DNA of 19,235 bases. Origin: Chloroflexota bacterium (GTDB taxonomy: Bacteria; Chloroflexota; Anaerolineae; Ardenticatenales; Ardenticatenaceae). Numbering within the stretch: the first letter of the stretch is position 1; each line of letters begins with the position of its first letter. Both the position numbers and the translations under genes were made by a program. Positions 1 to 7,977 of this stretch are shown here, one piece after another. Below the pieces are notes generated by a model. That model was given only the letters and a program-made list of their open reading frames with translations. It was not told where the DNA came from and ran no database searches. The stretch covers positions 3,105-22,339 of the forward strand of contig DOUV01000586.1 in NCBI GenBank assembly GCA_003520455.1, given 5' to 3'.

Positions 1-44
1 GCAGGGTGTTCGCCGACGCAGACGGTTGGGGGATCGGTGGGCAT
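1..44 (-). CDS. 5' end of an unidentified gene cut by the window edge
   Basis: An ATG at 44-42 is preceded by a good ribosome binding site (AAGGAG, plus-strand 52-57) with 7 bases between them. The frame then stays open to the window edge and reads MPTDPPTVCVGEHP. It lies about 30 bases downstream of the stop of the broken M24 gene on the same strand, so it would be the next gene of the same transcription unit. Fourteen residues are too few to recognise a family. The main support is the strong Shine-Dalgarno sequence and the colinear position; a chance occurrence is possible. Confidence 0.45.
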   Translation of the reverse strand, partial: MPTDPPTVCVGEHP

Positions 45-75
45 CGGACCACTCCTTGACCGGCGCTCTAGTGTG

Positions 76-1193
76 TCAATGCTCCAGGCGATAGAGTTGG
101 TCCCAGTCACCAGAGCGCAAGAAGATTTGAGGCCCGTCCTCGCGCAGCACGACAAGGTCCTCGACGTGGTAGCGCATACCGTCGGGCTCCCTATGGATTG
201 GCTCGATGGCGAGCACCATATTGGGTTCAAGTGCGGTGTCGGTGTGGGCGTGCAGCATGGGGCGTTCGTGCAGGCCGATGCCGAGGCCGTGGCCCACGTG
301 GGCATGCTGAAGTTGAGGCGCTGACGCTCGAAAGCCGCGCGGCAGGCGTGGACAATGGCTCTGGTCGGCACCCCAGGCCGGAGAGCGGCGACCCTCTCGT
401 GATGCACCTGCCAGGGTCGCCGGTAGATCTCGTCTTCGAACCTGGTGGGGGCGTCGATCACGCCCATGCGTGCCAGGTCCGAGTAGTAGCCGCCGAACGA
501 ACCGGCGAAGTCGACGCGAACGAGGCCGCCCCGGCGCATCCGGCGGGGGCGTGGCGCGGGATGGGCCATTCGCGCCCCATCGCCGGCTCCGAAAACAAGG
601 AAGGCAAGGCTATCGGCTCCGCCTTCAAGCAAGTGGTATAGCATGCGATTCGCCAGTTCCCTTTCAGGCTGGTCGGGCCCACCCTCAGCCCAGGCCCGCG
701 CAATGGCGGCATCGGTGACGCGGGCGGCGCCGGCCAGTAGGTCGATTTCAGGCTTGCTTTTGACCATCCGGACGGCGTCGAAGAGCGCGTCGCAGGCTTC
801 CAACGCGGCGGCAGGGAGGCGTGCGCGTAGCTCCGCAGCGGCGTTGGCGCTCAGCGCGCGTTGCTCGATCCCGAGACGTGCGCGGTCGAGCCCGAGGTCG
901 TGGAGTGCCCGCGCCAGGACCTCGACCGGCCAGGTTTCGAATTCGACATAGCCGCGCTGGTCGGCAATCCAGGAGTGGGCGCGAGCGAGGCTTGCCCCGA
1001 TCGTGCAGACGAACGGGATCGGTTCGGCGGCCCGCGGCCAGAGCACAAGGGCCATGCGCTCTGGGATCAGACGCTGGGTCATGATAGCCGCGCCGGAGAG
1101 CTAGAAGACGTTCTCGTAGGAACCGGCGATCACGGCCTCGAGTCCGCTTGCGTCGAGGAACCGCTCGAAGCGGTCCCGACGGAATGTATCCAC
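76..1193 (-). pseudogene. Broken M24 family metallopeptidase (prolidase/creatinase-like)
   Basis: Read with one frame correction, this is a full M24 peptidase of about 372 residues, the same length as the intact gene at 3766-4884. It starts at GTG 1193 with AGAGGA at 1199-1204, 5 bases upstream. Two lesions are visible. A TAG at 1103-1101 falls in the motif ENVF*LSG, where related genes in the window have tyrosine in ENVPYTSG. One C is missing near 302, where the ATG-CCC-CAC of MPHVGHG has lost a base. All expected metal ligands remain: Asp in VDFAG, Asp in YYSDLAR, His in GHGLGIG, Glu in LAIEP, Glu in HVEDLVV. With the catalytic set intact and only two lesions, inactivation looks recent, or one lesion is a sequencing error. 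Base composition is very GC-rich compared with the M24 genes at 3766 and 5723. Confidence 0.85.
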
Positions 1194-1257
1194 GGGTGTC
1201 CTCTGGGGGAGGGGCGACCGGCGAGCGCTCGGCGCCGCCCGCCGGCCAAGCCCTGGG

Positions 1258-2508
1258 CTATTTCACACGCAAGTCGCGGCCGATCATGGCATTCATGTTT
1301 TCGACACCGGTCTCCGTGACGACGACATCGTCTTCGACGTTAAAGAAAGCATCTGAGCCGGGCAGCCGGATCGGCATCTCGTAGGTGAACATCATCCCAG
1401 GCTCGAAGAGGACCTTGCCGTCGGCGTTCTGCAACTCGGGCATGGCGGAGGAGGGGGCGAGGTTGGGCCGCTGGTAAGATTCCATGCCAATCCCGTGCCC
1501 GCCGAAGAGCACGCCGCGGTTTTCCTGCAGCACGCAGCTCTGGTCTTCAATGTATTGCTTCATGGCGGCGAGGGCATCGTCAACGCAGACCCCGGGCTTG
1601 ATCACGCGATCGAGGACCTCATCGGCGCCGACGCGGACCTCGTAGAGCTTCCGCTCGTCGGCAGTCGGCTCGCGCCCGAGGAAGAGGCCACGATTGATGT
1701 CGGAGTGGTAGCGCTTGTAGGTGGCGCCGATGTCGAGGTTGACCCAGCCGCGCTCGATGGCGCGGTCGAGCGCATTGCAACTCCCAAAGCGGAGCGTTCC
1801 GTCGCCACGCGCCATCACCTGCGCGTGCCCGACGCCCTCGCCGCCCTCCTCCAGCATGAAGCGGCTGACCATGCGCGAGACCTCGAGCTCGTTCATCCCG
1901 ATCTCGATGGCATCGTAGACGCGCTCCATGGCTCTCGCCGCGGCGGCCACGGCCACCTTCATGCGCTCGACCTCCAGGGGCGATTTCACGGCCGTCAGTT
2001 TCCAGAGCGTTGGGGTCGAGTCAACCACCTCGGCACCCACTTCGTTCTCGATACGCTGCTTCAGTGTCTCAAACTTGAGGGGGTTAATGCCGGTGCAGAG
2101 TCCCGGCCCCCATTCGAAGCCGACACGATCCCCGCGGCGCACGCCGTAGTCGTTCAAGATGCCCACCAATTCCATCTCGTCGGTGTACTGTTCGAGAGAC
2201 TCCGACAAGGTGGTGTGGAGGGCGACCTCGTCGCTATCGAAGGGGCCAAAGCGCTGGCAGTAGACGTCGGCATCCTGGGTGATGATGGCGGCCGATTGGG
2301 GGGCAATACCGACCGGACCATCCTTAGCGACAAAGACGAAGCGCGAGCCGGTCGCGTAGAAGACGTTGACGTTGCGCGAGAGCACGAGGGCGTCGATGTT
2401 GTGCTCGCGCATGATGCTGCGCGCGCGGTCGATGCGCCAGCGGTGTTCGCTCTCTGGATGCTCCGGAAAGAGGGGCGGGCTGGTTCGTGTCAAGGTTCTG
2501 CGGGCCAT
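1258..2508 (-). CDS. M24 family metallopeptidase (Xaa-Pro dipeptidase-like), 416 aa
   Basis: Predicted cytoplasmic two-metal peptidase of the pita-bread fold, the family of prolidase, aminopeptidase P and creatinase. A creatinase-type N-terminal domain covers about residues 25-165 and the catalytic domain about 175-410. Metal ligands are visible as Asp259 in NLDIGATYKRYHSDINR, Asp270 in the same stretch, His338 in GGHGIGMESYQRP, Glu377 in TYEMPIR and Glu392 in NVEDDVVV. The start is ATG 2508, with AAGGAGG at 2518-2524, 9 bases upstream. It is the longest and most divergent of the four M24 genes here, about 40 residues longer, and lacks the NAGPN..YPH motif of the two at 3766 and 5723. It follows the M29-like remnant by 31 bases and precedes the broken M24 gene by 64, so the three form one operon. 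The exact substrate cannot be told; creatinase-type or ectoine-hydrolase-type activity is possible as well as dipeptide cleavage. Confidence 0.9.
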   Translation of the reverse strand: MARRTLTRTSPPLFPEHPESEHRWRIDRARSIMREHNIDALVLSRNVNVFYATGSRFVFVAKDGPVGIAPQSAAIITQDADVYCQRFGPFDSDEVALHTTLSESLEQYTDEMELVGILNDYGVRRGDRVGFEWGPGLCTGINPLKFETLKQRIENEVGAEVVDSTPTLWKLTAVKSPLEVERMKVAVAAAARAMERVYDAIEIGMNELEVSRMVSRFMLEEGGEGVGHAQVMARGDGTLRFGSCNALDRAIERGWVNLDIGATYKRYHSDINRGLFLGREPTADERKLYEVRVGADEVLDRVIKPGVCVDDALAAMKQYIEDQSCVLQENRGVLFGGHGIGMESYQRPNLAPSSAMPELQNADGKVLFEPGMMFTYEMPIRLPGSDAFFNVEDDVVVTETGVENMNAMIGRDLRVK

Positions 2509-2539
2509 CAGGAAAGTCCTCCTTATGCATGCTGGGTGG

Positions 2540-2966
2540 TTAATCTTTCAGGCCATGGATCACCAATTCACCATTGCAGATGATCTGTTGATCACCCAAG
2601 AAGACGTTGGCTCCGAGGATAACGAGGTCGGAGTGGCTGGGGGCGACGGTGGTGCCGCCGGTGACGAGGGTACCGGCGTTGACGCCGCGGGCGACGATGG
2701 CGGCGCTGTGTATCACCTCCTAGGAGCCGTAGTCGCCGGTCGAGGCCGGCTTCGGGGGTGGGCCGCCGAGGCGGTCATAGCCGAAGCCAGTGCCGGCGAT
2801 GATACACATGTTGGGATCGCCATACGAGGCGCGCCAGCTTTTGAAGGGGCCCGCCTCGCTGCTGCCCTGAATGTCGACGATGCGCCAGGCGCGCATAGTG
2901 ACCTTCATAGGCGCAGTGGTGATGAAGCTCTGACCGTCGGCGAGATCGAACGTCCCGTTGAAGCAG
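2540..2966 (-). pseudogene. C-terminal remnant of an M29-like metallopeptidase gene, copy 1
   Basis: The minus strand reads through motifs VTMRAWRIVDIQG, SWRASYGDPN, GTGFGYD, GPPPKPASTGDYGS, then a TAG at 2722-2720, then in the same frame to TAA 2542-2540, including HSDLVILGANVFLGDQ. The layout resembles the C-terminal half of the aminopeptidase T/NicX (M29) group, but the assignment rests on motif memory. A second copy at 9239-9671 aligns with it and has TGG (SWEAI) exactly where this copy has TAG, so the stop is a tryptophan codon turned nonsense. The 5' half is missing: recognisable coding ends near 2966, where the IS66 remnant begins on the opposite strand. It was probably the gene directly upstream of the M24 gene at 1258-2508. 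Confidence 0.6.
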
Positions 2967-2995
2967 CGCCTTATGAGTAGGTCCACACAATGGTA

Positions 2996-3730
2996 ACGCA
3001 GAACTCGCACGCCAACGTGGATGAGACCGGCTAGAAACAGGCCGGCGCCAAGCGCTGGCTGTGAGTGGTGGTCACGACACTGATGACGCGTTGCTCGCTG
3101 GCGCGCACGCGTGGGAGGGCCGAATTGGCTCGTCTGATGAGTGCCGACTATGGCGGCATCGTTGTCTCGGATTGCCATCGTGTCTATCTGCACCTGGACC
3201 TGGGCAAGCGCCAACTCTGTTGGGCGCACCTCAAGCAGGACATCCTGGGCTACCAACAGTCAGGATAACGGCCCCACCGGCGACTGGAGCCAGTTCGCTC
3301 TCGACGTGCTGGCCCAACTCTTCACCCGCTATCACCCCTTCAAACGCAACGAGATCGACCGCACTCTCTGGAAACCCAGATGCATCCGGTCCAGGAGACC
3401 TTTGCAGCATTACTGAAGGAAGGTTCGACCCTCTCCAGTCACAAAGCGTGCGGTTTATGCAATGAGCTCATCAAGCACGAACCAGCCCTGTGGACCTTCT
3501 TCACGGTCAAGGGCGTTGAGCCGACCAGTAATGCCGCCAAACGCGCCGTGCGTCCCGACGTGCTTTGGCGCAAAGACTCGTTCAGCTCTAACAGTGATGG
3601 CGGCTGCGCTTGGTCGAGTGTACGCTGCCCATGGCTCCGACCTATTGCAACAAGATTGTCACCTGCTCACCTTCATCACTGGCGCCGTCCAAGCTCACTG
3701 GGCTGGTCAACCCTCTCCGTCCCTAGTCCC
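2996..3730 (+). mobile_element. IS66-family transposase remnant (C-terminal half, decayed)
   Basis: Plus-strand translation gives the catalytic core of an IS66 transposase in four pieces. VDETG (about 3017-3031) carries the first Asp. GGIVVSD with RQLCWAHLKQD (to 3268) carries the second. LDVLAQLFTRYHPFKRNEID is in another frame (about 3300-3360). The next piece, QETFAALLKEGS, EPALWTFFTVKGVEPTSNAAK and VLWRKDSF, holds the catalytic Glu; a last piece, HLLTFITGAVQAHWAGQPSP, is in the earlier frame. In-frame stops at 3032-3034 (TAG) and 3062-3064 (TGA) both fall at positions that are tryptophan in the family (ETGW, WLWV). The N-terminal half of TnpC and the accessory genes are absent. It is too decayed to move. 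It truncates the M29-like gene on its left and marks a change in base composition. Confidence 0.88.
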
Positions 3731-3765
3731 CATCGCCGTACGGTTACAGAAAAAAGGAAGGATGA

Positions 3766-4884
3766 CTATATCTCGAACAAGATGCTGGTGTTGAAGGCGC
3801 CCGTCATGATTTTGGGCCCGTCGTTGGTCAGAAGTACCAGGTCCTCAATGTGATATCCTTCTCTACCCGGCCAGCGCACTCGTGTTTCGATGTAGAGCAT
3901 CATATTCGGCTGCAGCACCGTGTGGTCAAAAGGATTCAGAATCGGGGGCTCATGAGCAGTTAGCCCTGTGCTGTGCCCCGCATGTGGGAGGGGAAAAGGA
4001 AGCTTGACACGTTCATGCCCCTTTTTCATGACCTCGAAGATGTCGCTGGCTCGATTTCCTACCCGGGCAGTTGCCAAACACTCCTGATGCACGTCCACCA
4101 ATCTATTATAGATCGACTGCTGCTCGTTGGATGCTCGGCCAATCACCGCCGTACGAGCTACATCGGACGTAAAGCCAGCGTATAGTCCACCACAGTCAGC
4201 TTTGATAATGTCGCCCACACGGCACTGATATGACGCTGCGTCGCAGTGCGGATACCCAGTATTTGGTCCCGCGTTGATATAAAGAAATTCGACTTTGCCT
4301 GCACCTGTGAGCAAGATGTTGTCGGCAAGTCGCTGCGCCATACTCTTCTCAGTTTCACCCTTGTGTATAGTGGCGCAAGTTGCGAGTAGGGCGCGCTCCG
4401 TGCCCCGCGCCGCTTGAGTTAGCACTTCAATCTCGCGCTCGGTTTTAATCATTCGCACCTGAGCAAAGAGATCGTCACACTCATCGAAGGTCGCCTGCGG
4501 CAACAGAGATCTCAGTTGCTCCCAATAATGCGCACTCAGATATCGCATCTCGATGCCGATATGTCCCTTAGCTAACCCCTTTTCCTTCACGACATCGGCC
4601 AACAATTCAATCGGCGAGGTTCTGAACTCCTCGTAGCTTCGCAGATCCTTGATAAAAGTCTCTTCACGGGTCTGAGGTTCTTCGATGTTGCAGACAATCA
4701 ATGTGGGTTTGCCCGATTTGGGCCAGACCGTGAGAGCCAGGCGATCGCGAATGCCCCGCTGGCTCCATATGAAGACACCAGATGTATAAGGTACATTCTC
4801 GGGAGATACGGCAACCACGACATCAAAGTCGCTGTCGGCCAGGAAAGTGTTCAGCCGCTCCAGGTTCCCGAAGGGTTCGTTCAT
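3766..4884 (-). CDS. M24 family metallopeptidase, 372 aa
   Basis: Cytoplasmic prolidase/creatinase-type hydrolase. The N-terminal creatinase-like domain spans about residues 5-140 and the catalytic domain about 150-360. Metal ligands are Asp230 (KADCGG), Asp241 (FTSDVART), His304 (PHAGHSTGL), Glu333 (YIETRVRW) and Glu347 (YHIEDLV). The motif NAGPNTGYPH (205-213) probably shapes the substrate pocket. The frame is open further upstream to 4971, but that stretch has no family similarity, and the other 370-residue paralogs begin where ATG 4884 does, so this start is preferred. No strong Shine-Dalgarno is visible (only AAGGTG about 10 bases upstream). It is close to the gene at 5723-6850: both share PENVPYT.GVFIW.QR and the tail WPG.EGYHIEDLV. 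The collapsed amidohydrolase lies upstream and the IS66 remnant 35 bases downstream. Base composition is moderate, unlike the M24 genes at the left edge. Confidence 0.9.
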   Translation of the reverse strand: MNEPFGNLERLNTFLADSDFDVVVAVSPENVPYTSGVFIWSQRGIRDRLALTVWPKSGKPTLIVCNIEEPQTREETFIKDLRSYEEFRTSPIELLADVVKEKGLAKGHIGIEMRYLSAHYWEQLRSLLPQATFDECDDLFAQVRMIKTEREIEVLTQAARGTERALLATCATIHKGETEKSMAQRLADNILLTGAGKVEFLYINAGPNTGYPHCDAASYQCRVGDIIKADCGGLYAGFTSDVARTAVIGRASNEQQSIYNRLVDVHQECLATARVGNRASDIFEVMKKGHERVKLPFPLPHAGHSTGLTAHEPPILNPFDHTVLQPNMMLYIETRVRWPGREGYHIEDLVLLTNDGPKIMTGAFNTSILFEI

Positions 4885-5089
4885 GAGCTTGACACCTTGC
4901 GCCTTTCTATTGATCACTCGTGTCGGCAGACATCTGGAAACCACCAGCACACCTTGTGACCCACGCTTCACCAGGTCGCTCGAGCTGCAGGCGTGCCTCG
5001 AAACTCATCCCTCACAAATTCACTACGATGAACGGCCTCTTGCCCTCCAAGCAAAAGCTAGCCCCGAGCAACAGCGTGTTTGCCCTCCT

Positions 5090-5556
5090 GGCCAATCGGA
5101 TCGAATAGAACGGTCAGCGTGAAGACAAGCCAGGCTTCTGTTTTCGGGAAGAGTTCCAGGTCGTCGTCCGTGACGCCCCCACCGTGCTCAACTGTGTCTA
5201 ATCCGGCTTAGACCTTGGCCATCATGGACATGGGTGGCACCAGGCTTCCCCATGCGATGCGCTTTACCTATACCTGCTGCAATCTCGTCCGGGATAAAAG
5301 TCGGCTCTAGATGAAAAGCGCCCAGTTGGAATTTGGCTGGATCTTGGCTGGCCCAGCTAGTGATCATTAGCTTGATAGCATCCGCCCCCTAGTGCAGGTT
5401 TTCCTGCACCACTCTGCGTACTTCTTCGACACCATTTGCCACTACCGGCGATGATTCCCATCCGTGAGTGGAGCGGATTGCCCCTCTCCCTCGACAAGGA
5501 CAATGCCTCCTGGGATAGGGTCCCGCCCGTTTCGTCAATCATCCGTTTACTTTTGG
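5090..5556 (-). pseudogene. Collapsed amidohydrolase gene (second copy, large internal deletion)
   Basis: Short matches to a metal-dependent amidohydrolase can be read in order on the minus strand. An N-terminal piece ATKSKRMIDETGG then PIPGGIVLVEGEG (about 5556-5485, one frame change) matches the ALKANRLINGNG and AVVLVDGE start of the intact gene at 7977-9209. It is followed directly by mid-protein sequence: NGVEEVRRVVQENLH, TAG at 5391-5389, GADAIKLMITS, PTFIPDEI, ATHVHDG, then with a frame change AGLDTVEHGGGVTDDDLE and TEAWLVFTLTVLFDP (to about 5096). The region between, with the HxH metal site, is gone, and the intact copy shows a short deletion between DGQGL and AGLDT. Decayed sequence probably continues to about 4985. 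This copy has an insertion (around WASQDPAKFQLG) absent from the intact one, so it was a different subfamily, not a recent duplicate. The MITE-like repeat sits at its 5' end. Confidence 0.72.
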
Positions 5557-5558
5557 TA

Positions 5559-5710
5559 GCTGTCACACTGATTTCCCTGGGACCCTTTTTCAGGGGTTGA
5601 ACTGGCAAGTATTCGGAAGGCATTTTCGCTTATTTCACGCTCGTTTTTGCCGAATTTGTGCTCCGAATACTTGCCAGCCGCTACCGCTCCAGGGAAATCG
5701 GTGTGTCAGC
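5559..5710. repeat. 152-bp nested inverted repeat, MITE-like element
   Basis: Outer arms 5559-5580 and 5689-5710 are inverted copies with 20 of 22 positions matching (GCTGTCACACTGATTTCCCT... against its complement). Inner arms 5602-5617 and 5662-5677 are a perfect 16-base inverted repeat (CTGGCAAGTATTCGGA). A 44-base loop lies in the middle. The spacers between inner and outer arms differ in length (21 and 8-12 bases), so it is not one perfect hairpin. Similarity ends sharply outside the arms, as expected for terminal inverted repeats. No open frame fits inside. It lies 12 bases after the stop of the M24 gene at 5723 and directly before the first recognisable codons of the dead amidohydrolase. 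No clear target duplication is seen. It could also act as a very large 3' structure for the M24 transcript. Confidence 0.75.
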
Positions 5711-5722
5711 ATCGAGTGGTCC

Positions 5723-6850
5723 TCAGATCACGAAGAGATCTTGAGTGGGGAAAAAACTCGAGAGGACACACGGCTGGCCCTCAGTTACTTGCACCAGGTC
5801 TTCAATGTGGTACCCTTGCTTCCCTGGCCAGCGAACCCGAGTCTCAACAGCTAACAACATGTTCGCCTGCAGTTCGACGGTATTGAACGCGTTTAAGATT
5901 GGTTGCTCATGTCCGTCCATACCGAGACTATGGCCACAATGAGGGAGCGGAAACGGAATGCGGCGGCTTTCATACGCGCGCTTGGCTGTTTCGTAGACAT
6001 CACGGGCCTGCACACCGGGACGCACCATCTCGATGGTCTCGTGATGAATCTCGATCAGACGGTGATAAATCGAGCGCTGCTCTTCTGAGGAAGAACCCAC
6101 GATGGCTGTACGACCAATGTCGGACAGATACCCCCTGAAGTAAGCGCCACAGTCTGTACGTATGACATCCCCCAGCTGAGTCTGATAAGAACCCGCGAGC
6201 CGATGGGGATAGCCGCTGTTTGGGCCAGCGTTGATGTAGAGAAACCTGATCTGATCTGCTCCACACTCAAACATTGCTGTCGATAGCCGGAGAGCCATAC
6301 TCTTTTCGCTATCGAGTGGTTGAATAGTCACGAGGGTAGAGAGCAGCGCCTTTTCGGTCGCGCGTGCGGCCGACGTCATCAGCTCGATTTCCCTGGGTGT
6401 CTTGATCATCCGAGCAGCATAAAACAGCGCCTCACAAGCTCTGAACTGTGCCTTCGGTATCCGCTCCCGTAACTCGTCGTAGTACGCTGCGGCGAGATAG
6501 GACTTCTCGATCCCCAGAGTCCCTGCACCCAATCCTTTCTCTTCGAGTACGTCGGCCAGTGCCTCAATGGGCGAGGTTTTGAATTCGACGTAGGTACGGA
6601 TGTCCTCAATCCAGGAACCCTCTTGCGCTTCGGCCTCCTCGATTGTACAAACAATGAAGGTTGGCTCTCCCCGCTTCGGCCAGACCACAATCGCCAGGCG
6701 CTCGCGAATACTTCGTTGGGTCCAAATGAAGACACCGGCCGTGTACGGCACATTTTCAGGTGACACTGCGATGACTGCGTCGAAGTCTGATTCCTCAACC
6801 AATCGCCTGAGCCGTGCCAGATTGCTGATCGGTCTGCGCGCCTCCGTCAC
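5723..6850 (-). CDS. M24 family metallopeptidase, 375 aa
   Basis: Cytoplasmic prolidase/creatinase-type peptidase, close paralog of the gene at 3766-4884. An N-terminal creatinase-like domain occupies about residues 8-145 and the catalytic domain about 153-365. Metal ligands are Asp233 (RTDCGAYF), Asp244 (LSDIGRT), His307 (PHCGHSLGMDGHE), Glu336 (AVETRVRW) and Glu350 (YHIEDLV). The NAGPNSGYPH motif at 208-216 is shared with that paralog. The start is GTG 6850, with GAGGAG at 6856-6861, 5 bases upstream. It follows the M14-like gene by 41 bases, so it is likely the same operon, and is followed by the MITE-like repeat 12 bases after its TGA. Family members cleave X-Pro bonds or related amides; which one this enzyme uses cannot be read from sequence. 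Confidence 0.92.
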   Translation of the reverse strand: MTEARRPISNLARLRRLVEESDFDAVIAVSPENVPYTAGVFIWTQRSIRERLAIVVWPKRGEPTFIVCTIEEAEAQEGSWIEDIRTYVEFKTSPIEALADVLEEKGLGAGTLGIEKSYLAAAYYDELRERIPKAQFRACEALFYAARMIKTPREIELMTSAARATEKALLSTLVTIQPLDSEKSMALRLSTAMFECGADQIRFLYINAGPNSGYPHRLAGSYQTQLGDVIRTDCGAYFRGYLSDIGRTAIVGSSSEEQRSIYHRLIEIHHETIEMVRPGVQARDVYETAKRAYESRRIPFPLPHCGHSLGMDGHEQPILNAFNTVELQANMLLAVETRVRWPGKQGYHIEDLVQVTEGQPCVLSSFFPTQDLFVI

Positions 6851-6891
6851 TTTTTCTCCTCTCTGGCTGTTGCATCCTCGTACGATTTCAT

Positions 6892-7977
6892 TTATGTGCC
6901 AGCTTCAAACGCCGCTATGGCCGCGCGTGCGGCCCATTCGTGTAAATCCGCGCGCCAATGCACTGGATTAAGCCCACCGGTCTCCTGGGTAAAAGCGATG
7001 GAATGCTTCTGCGTAGTCCCCCCGAAGGACTGTCCGCTCTCGGCGCCAAAAGTAAACATGCCATCTCCTTGGAACACCCGTCCAACCGCTAACTGCTCCC
7101 CCCAGTAGGGTAGCAACTCCTCTGGCGTTGCGGTTTGGCCTCCATGCGCGGTGACTGCCTGTCCCATACTTCGTGCAATCCGCGCAGTTAGTTCGTCCCT
7201 TTGCTGTGGGACGTAGACGTAGAAGCCGCGTCCATAACCTTCGTGCAAATCCAGCACCAGACCCGGCCGCTGATCCTCCACGAAATCACGCAACACCGCC
7301 ACTTCGAGTGGCGGATCGTCCTGATCGAAAAAGCGGTTCATATTTCCTACAAAGCCTTCTGCGCTCACGATCATGGTGCGTGCCGCTTGGTTGTAAATGT
7401 CCCCGTACCGGGGCATCGGCAAGTTGTAAGGTGCTATCACGCGTACGCATGCCGAGAGTGGTGGTACCAGTTCTGGATGCTGCTTCAAAACCGACGTCAG
7501 ATGCCGACCTACACTTGAGGTTCGAAAGTCATGACCGACATCGAAAGCGAAGCCAAAGTCGTTGATCTGGGAGATAAGAAAGGTGCCCTCCTCGTAGAAG
7601 AGTGTTCCCTGTCCTTTTAGCACCCTCACGACATCTTGAGGTGTTCGCATGTCCAGGGACGAACCGAGGGCAAACTGGAGATAACGCCGGAAGCCTTCGA
7701 GGCCAAGGGGATCACGGTTTGGCACCACGTAGACCTTCCTCTGTGTCTGCGGGCGCTGAAGGAGACGCAAGGCTGCGTAGACGCCACCCAGCTCGTCGGC
7801 ATGTGCGCCAGCTGTGATTAGAACCGCGGGTTCTAAAGCGCCGCCAACTTGGGCACAGAGCACTTCTCGACCACCTAGCGTCGTCCCGAGTGGAAAGACT
7901 GACCGGCTATAGCGCTCCATAAACTGTCGGAGCTTCACATTGGTATCAACCTGCTCGATGAGGCTCTCGTCATTCAT
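6892..7977 (-). CDS. M14-like zinc metallopeptidase/deacylase, 361 aa
   Basis: Predicted zinc carboxypeptidase or amide deacylase of the M14 superfamily (carboxypeptidase A, AstE/AspA). The zinc motif HADE gives His59 and Glu62 within ITAGAHADELGG. The NRDPLGLEGF stretch (87-96) stands where the family has its substrate arginine/asparagine region. His245 in VLDLHEGYGRG is the third zinc ligand, and Glu332 in TQETGGL is the likely catalytic glutamate. There is no signal peptide, so it acts in the cytoplasm. Its ATG overlaps the stop of the amidohydrolase by one base (TAATG, 7975-7979), a translational-coupling arrangement, with AGGA about 11 bases upstream. This suggests the two enzymes are needed in fixed ratio or act in sequence. 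AstE/EutE-like deacylation of an N-acyl amino acid is a reasonable alternative to peptide cleavage. Confidence 0.82.
   Translation of the reverse strand: MNDESLIEQVDTNVKLRQFMERYSRSVFPLGTTLGGREVLCAQVGGALEPAVLITAGAHADELGGVYAALRLLQRPQTQRKVYVVPNRDPLGLEGFRRYLQFALGSSLDMRTPQDVVRVLKGQGTLFYEEGTFLISQINDFGFAFDVGHDFRTSSVGRHLTSVLKQHPELVPPLSACVRVIAPYNLPMPRYGDIYNQAARTMIVSAEGFVGNMNRFFDQDDPPLEVAVLRDFVEDQRPGLVLDLHEGYGRGFYVYVPQQRDELTARIARSMGQAVTAHGGQTATPEELLPYWGEQLAVGRVFQGDGMFTFGAESGQSFGGTTQKHSIAFTQETGGLNPVHWRADLHEWAARAAIAAFEAGT

Noticed and set aside
1495..2583. Long plus-strand open frame (362 codons)
   Set aside because: It is antisense to the well-supported M24 gene at 1258-2508, has no family motifs, and results from the codon bias of that GC-rich gene.
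2720..3256. A 178-codon minus-strand frame as one gene
   Set aside because: Only its downstream half (below about 2966) is real M29-like coding; the upstream half is the antisense of the IS66 transposase.
1258..7977. Ectoine degradation cluster (M24 ectoine hydrolase plus M14-like deacylase)
   Set aside because: The family pairing is suggestive, but the transporter is peptide-type, no further ectoine catabolic genes are seen, and four M24 copies with M19 and amidohydrolase genes fit peptide use better.
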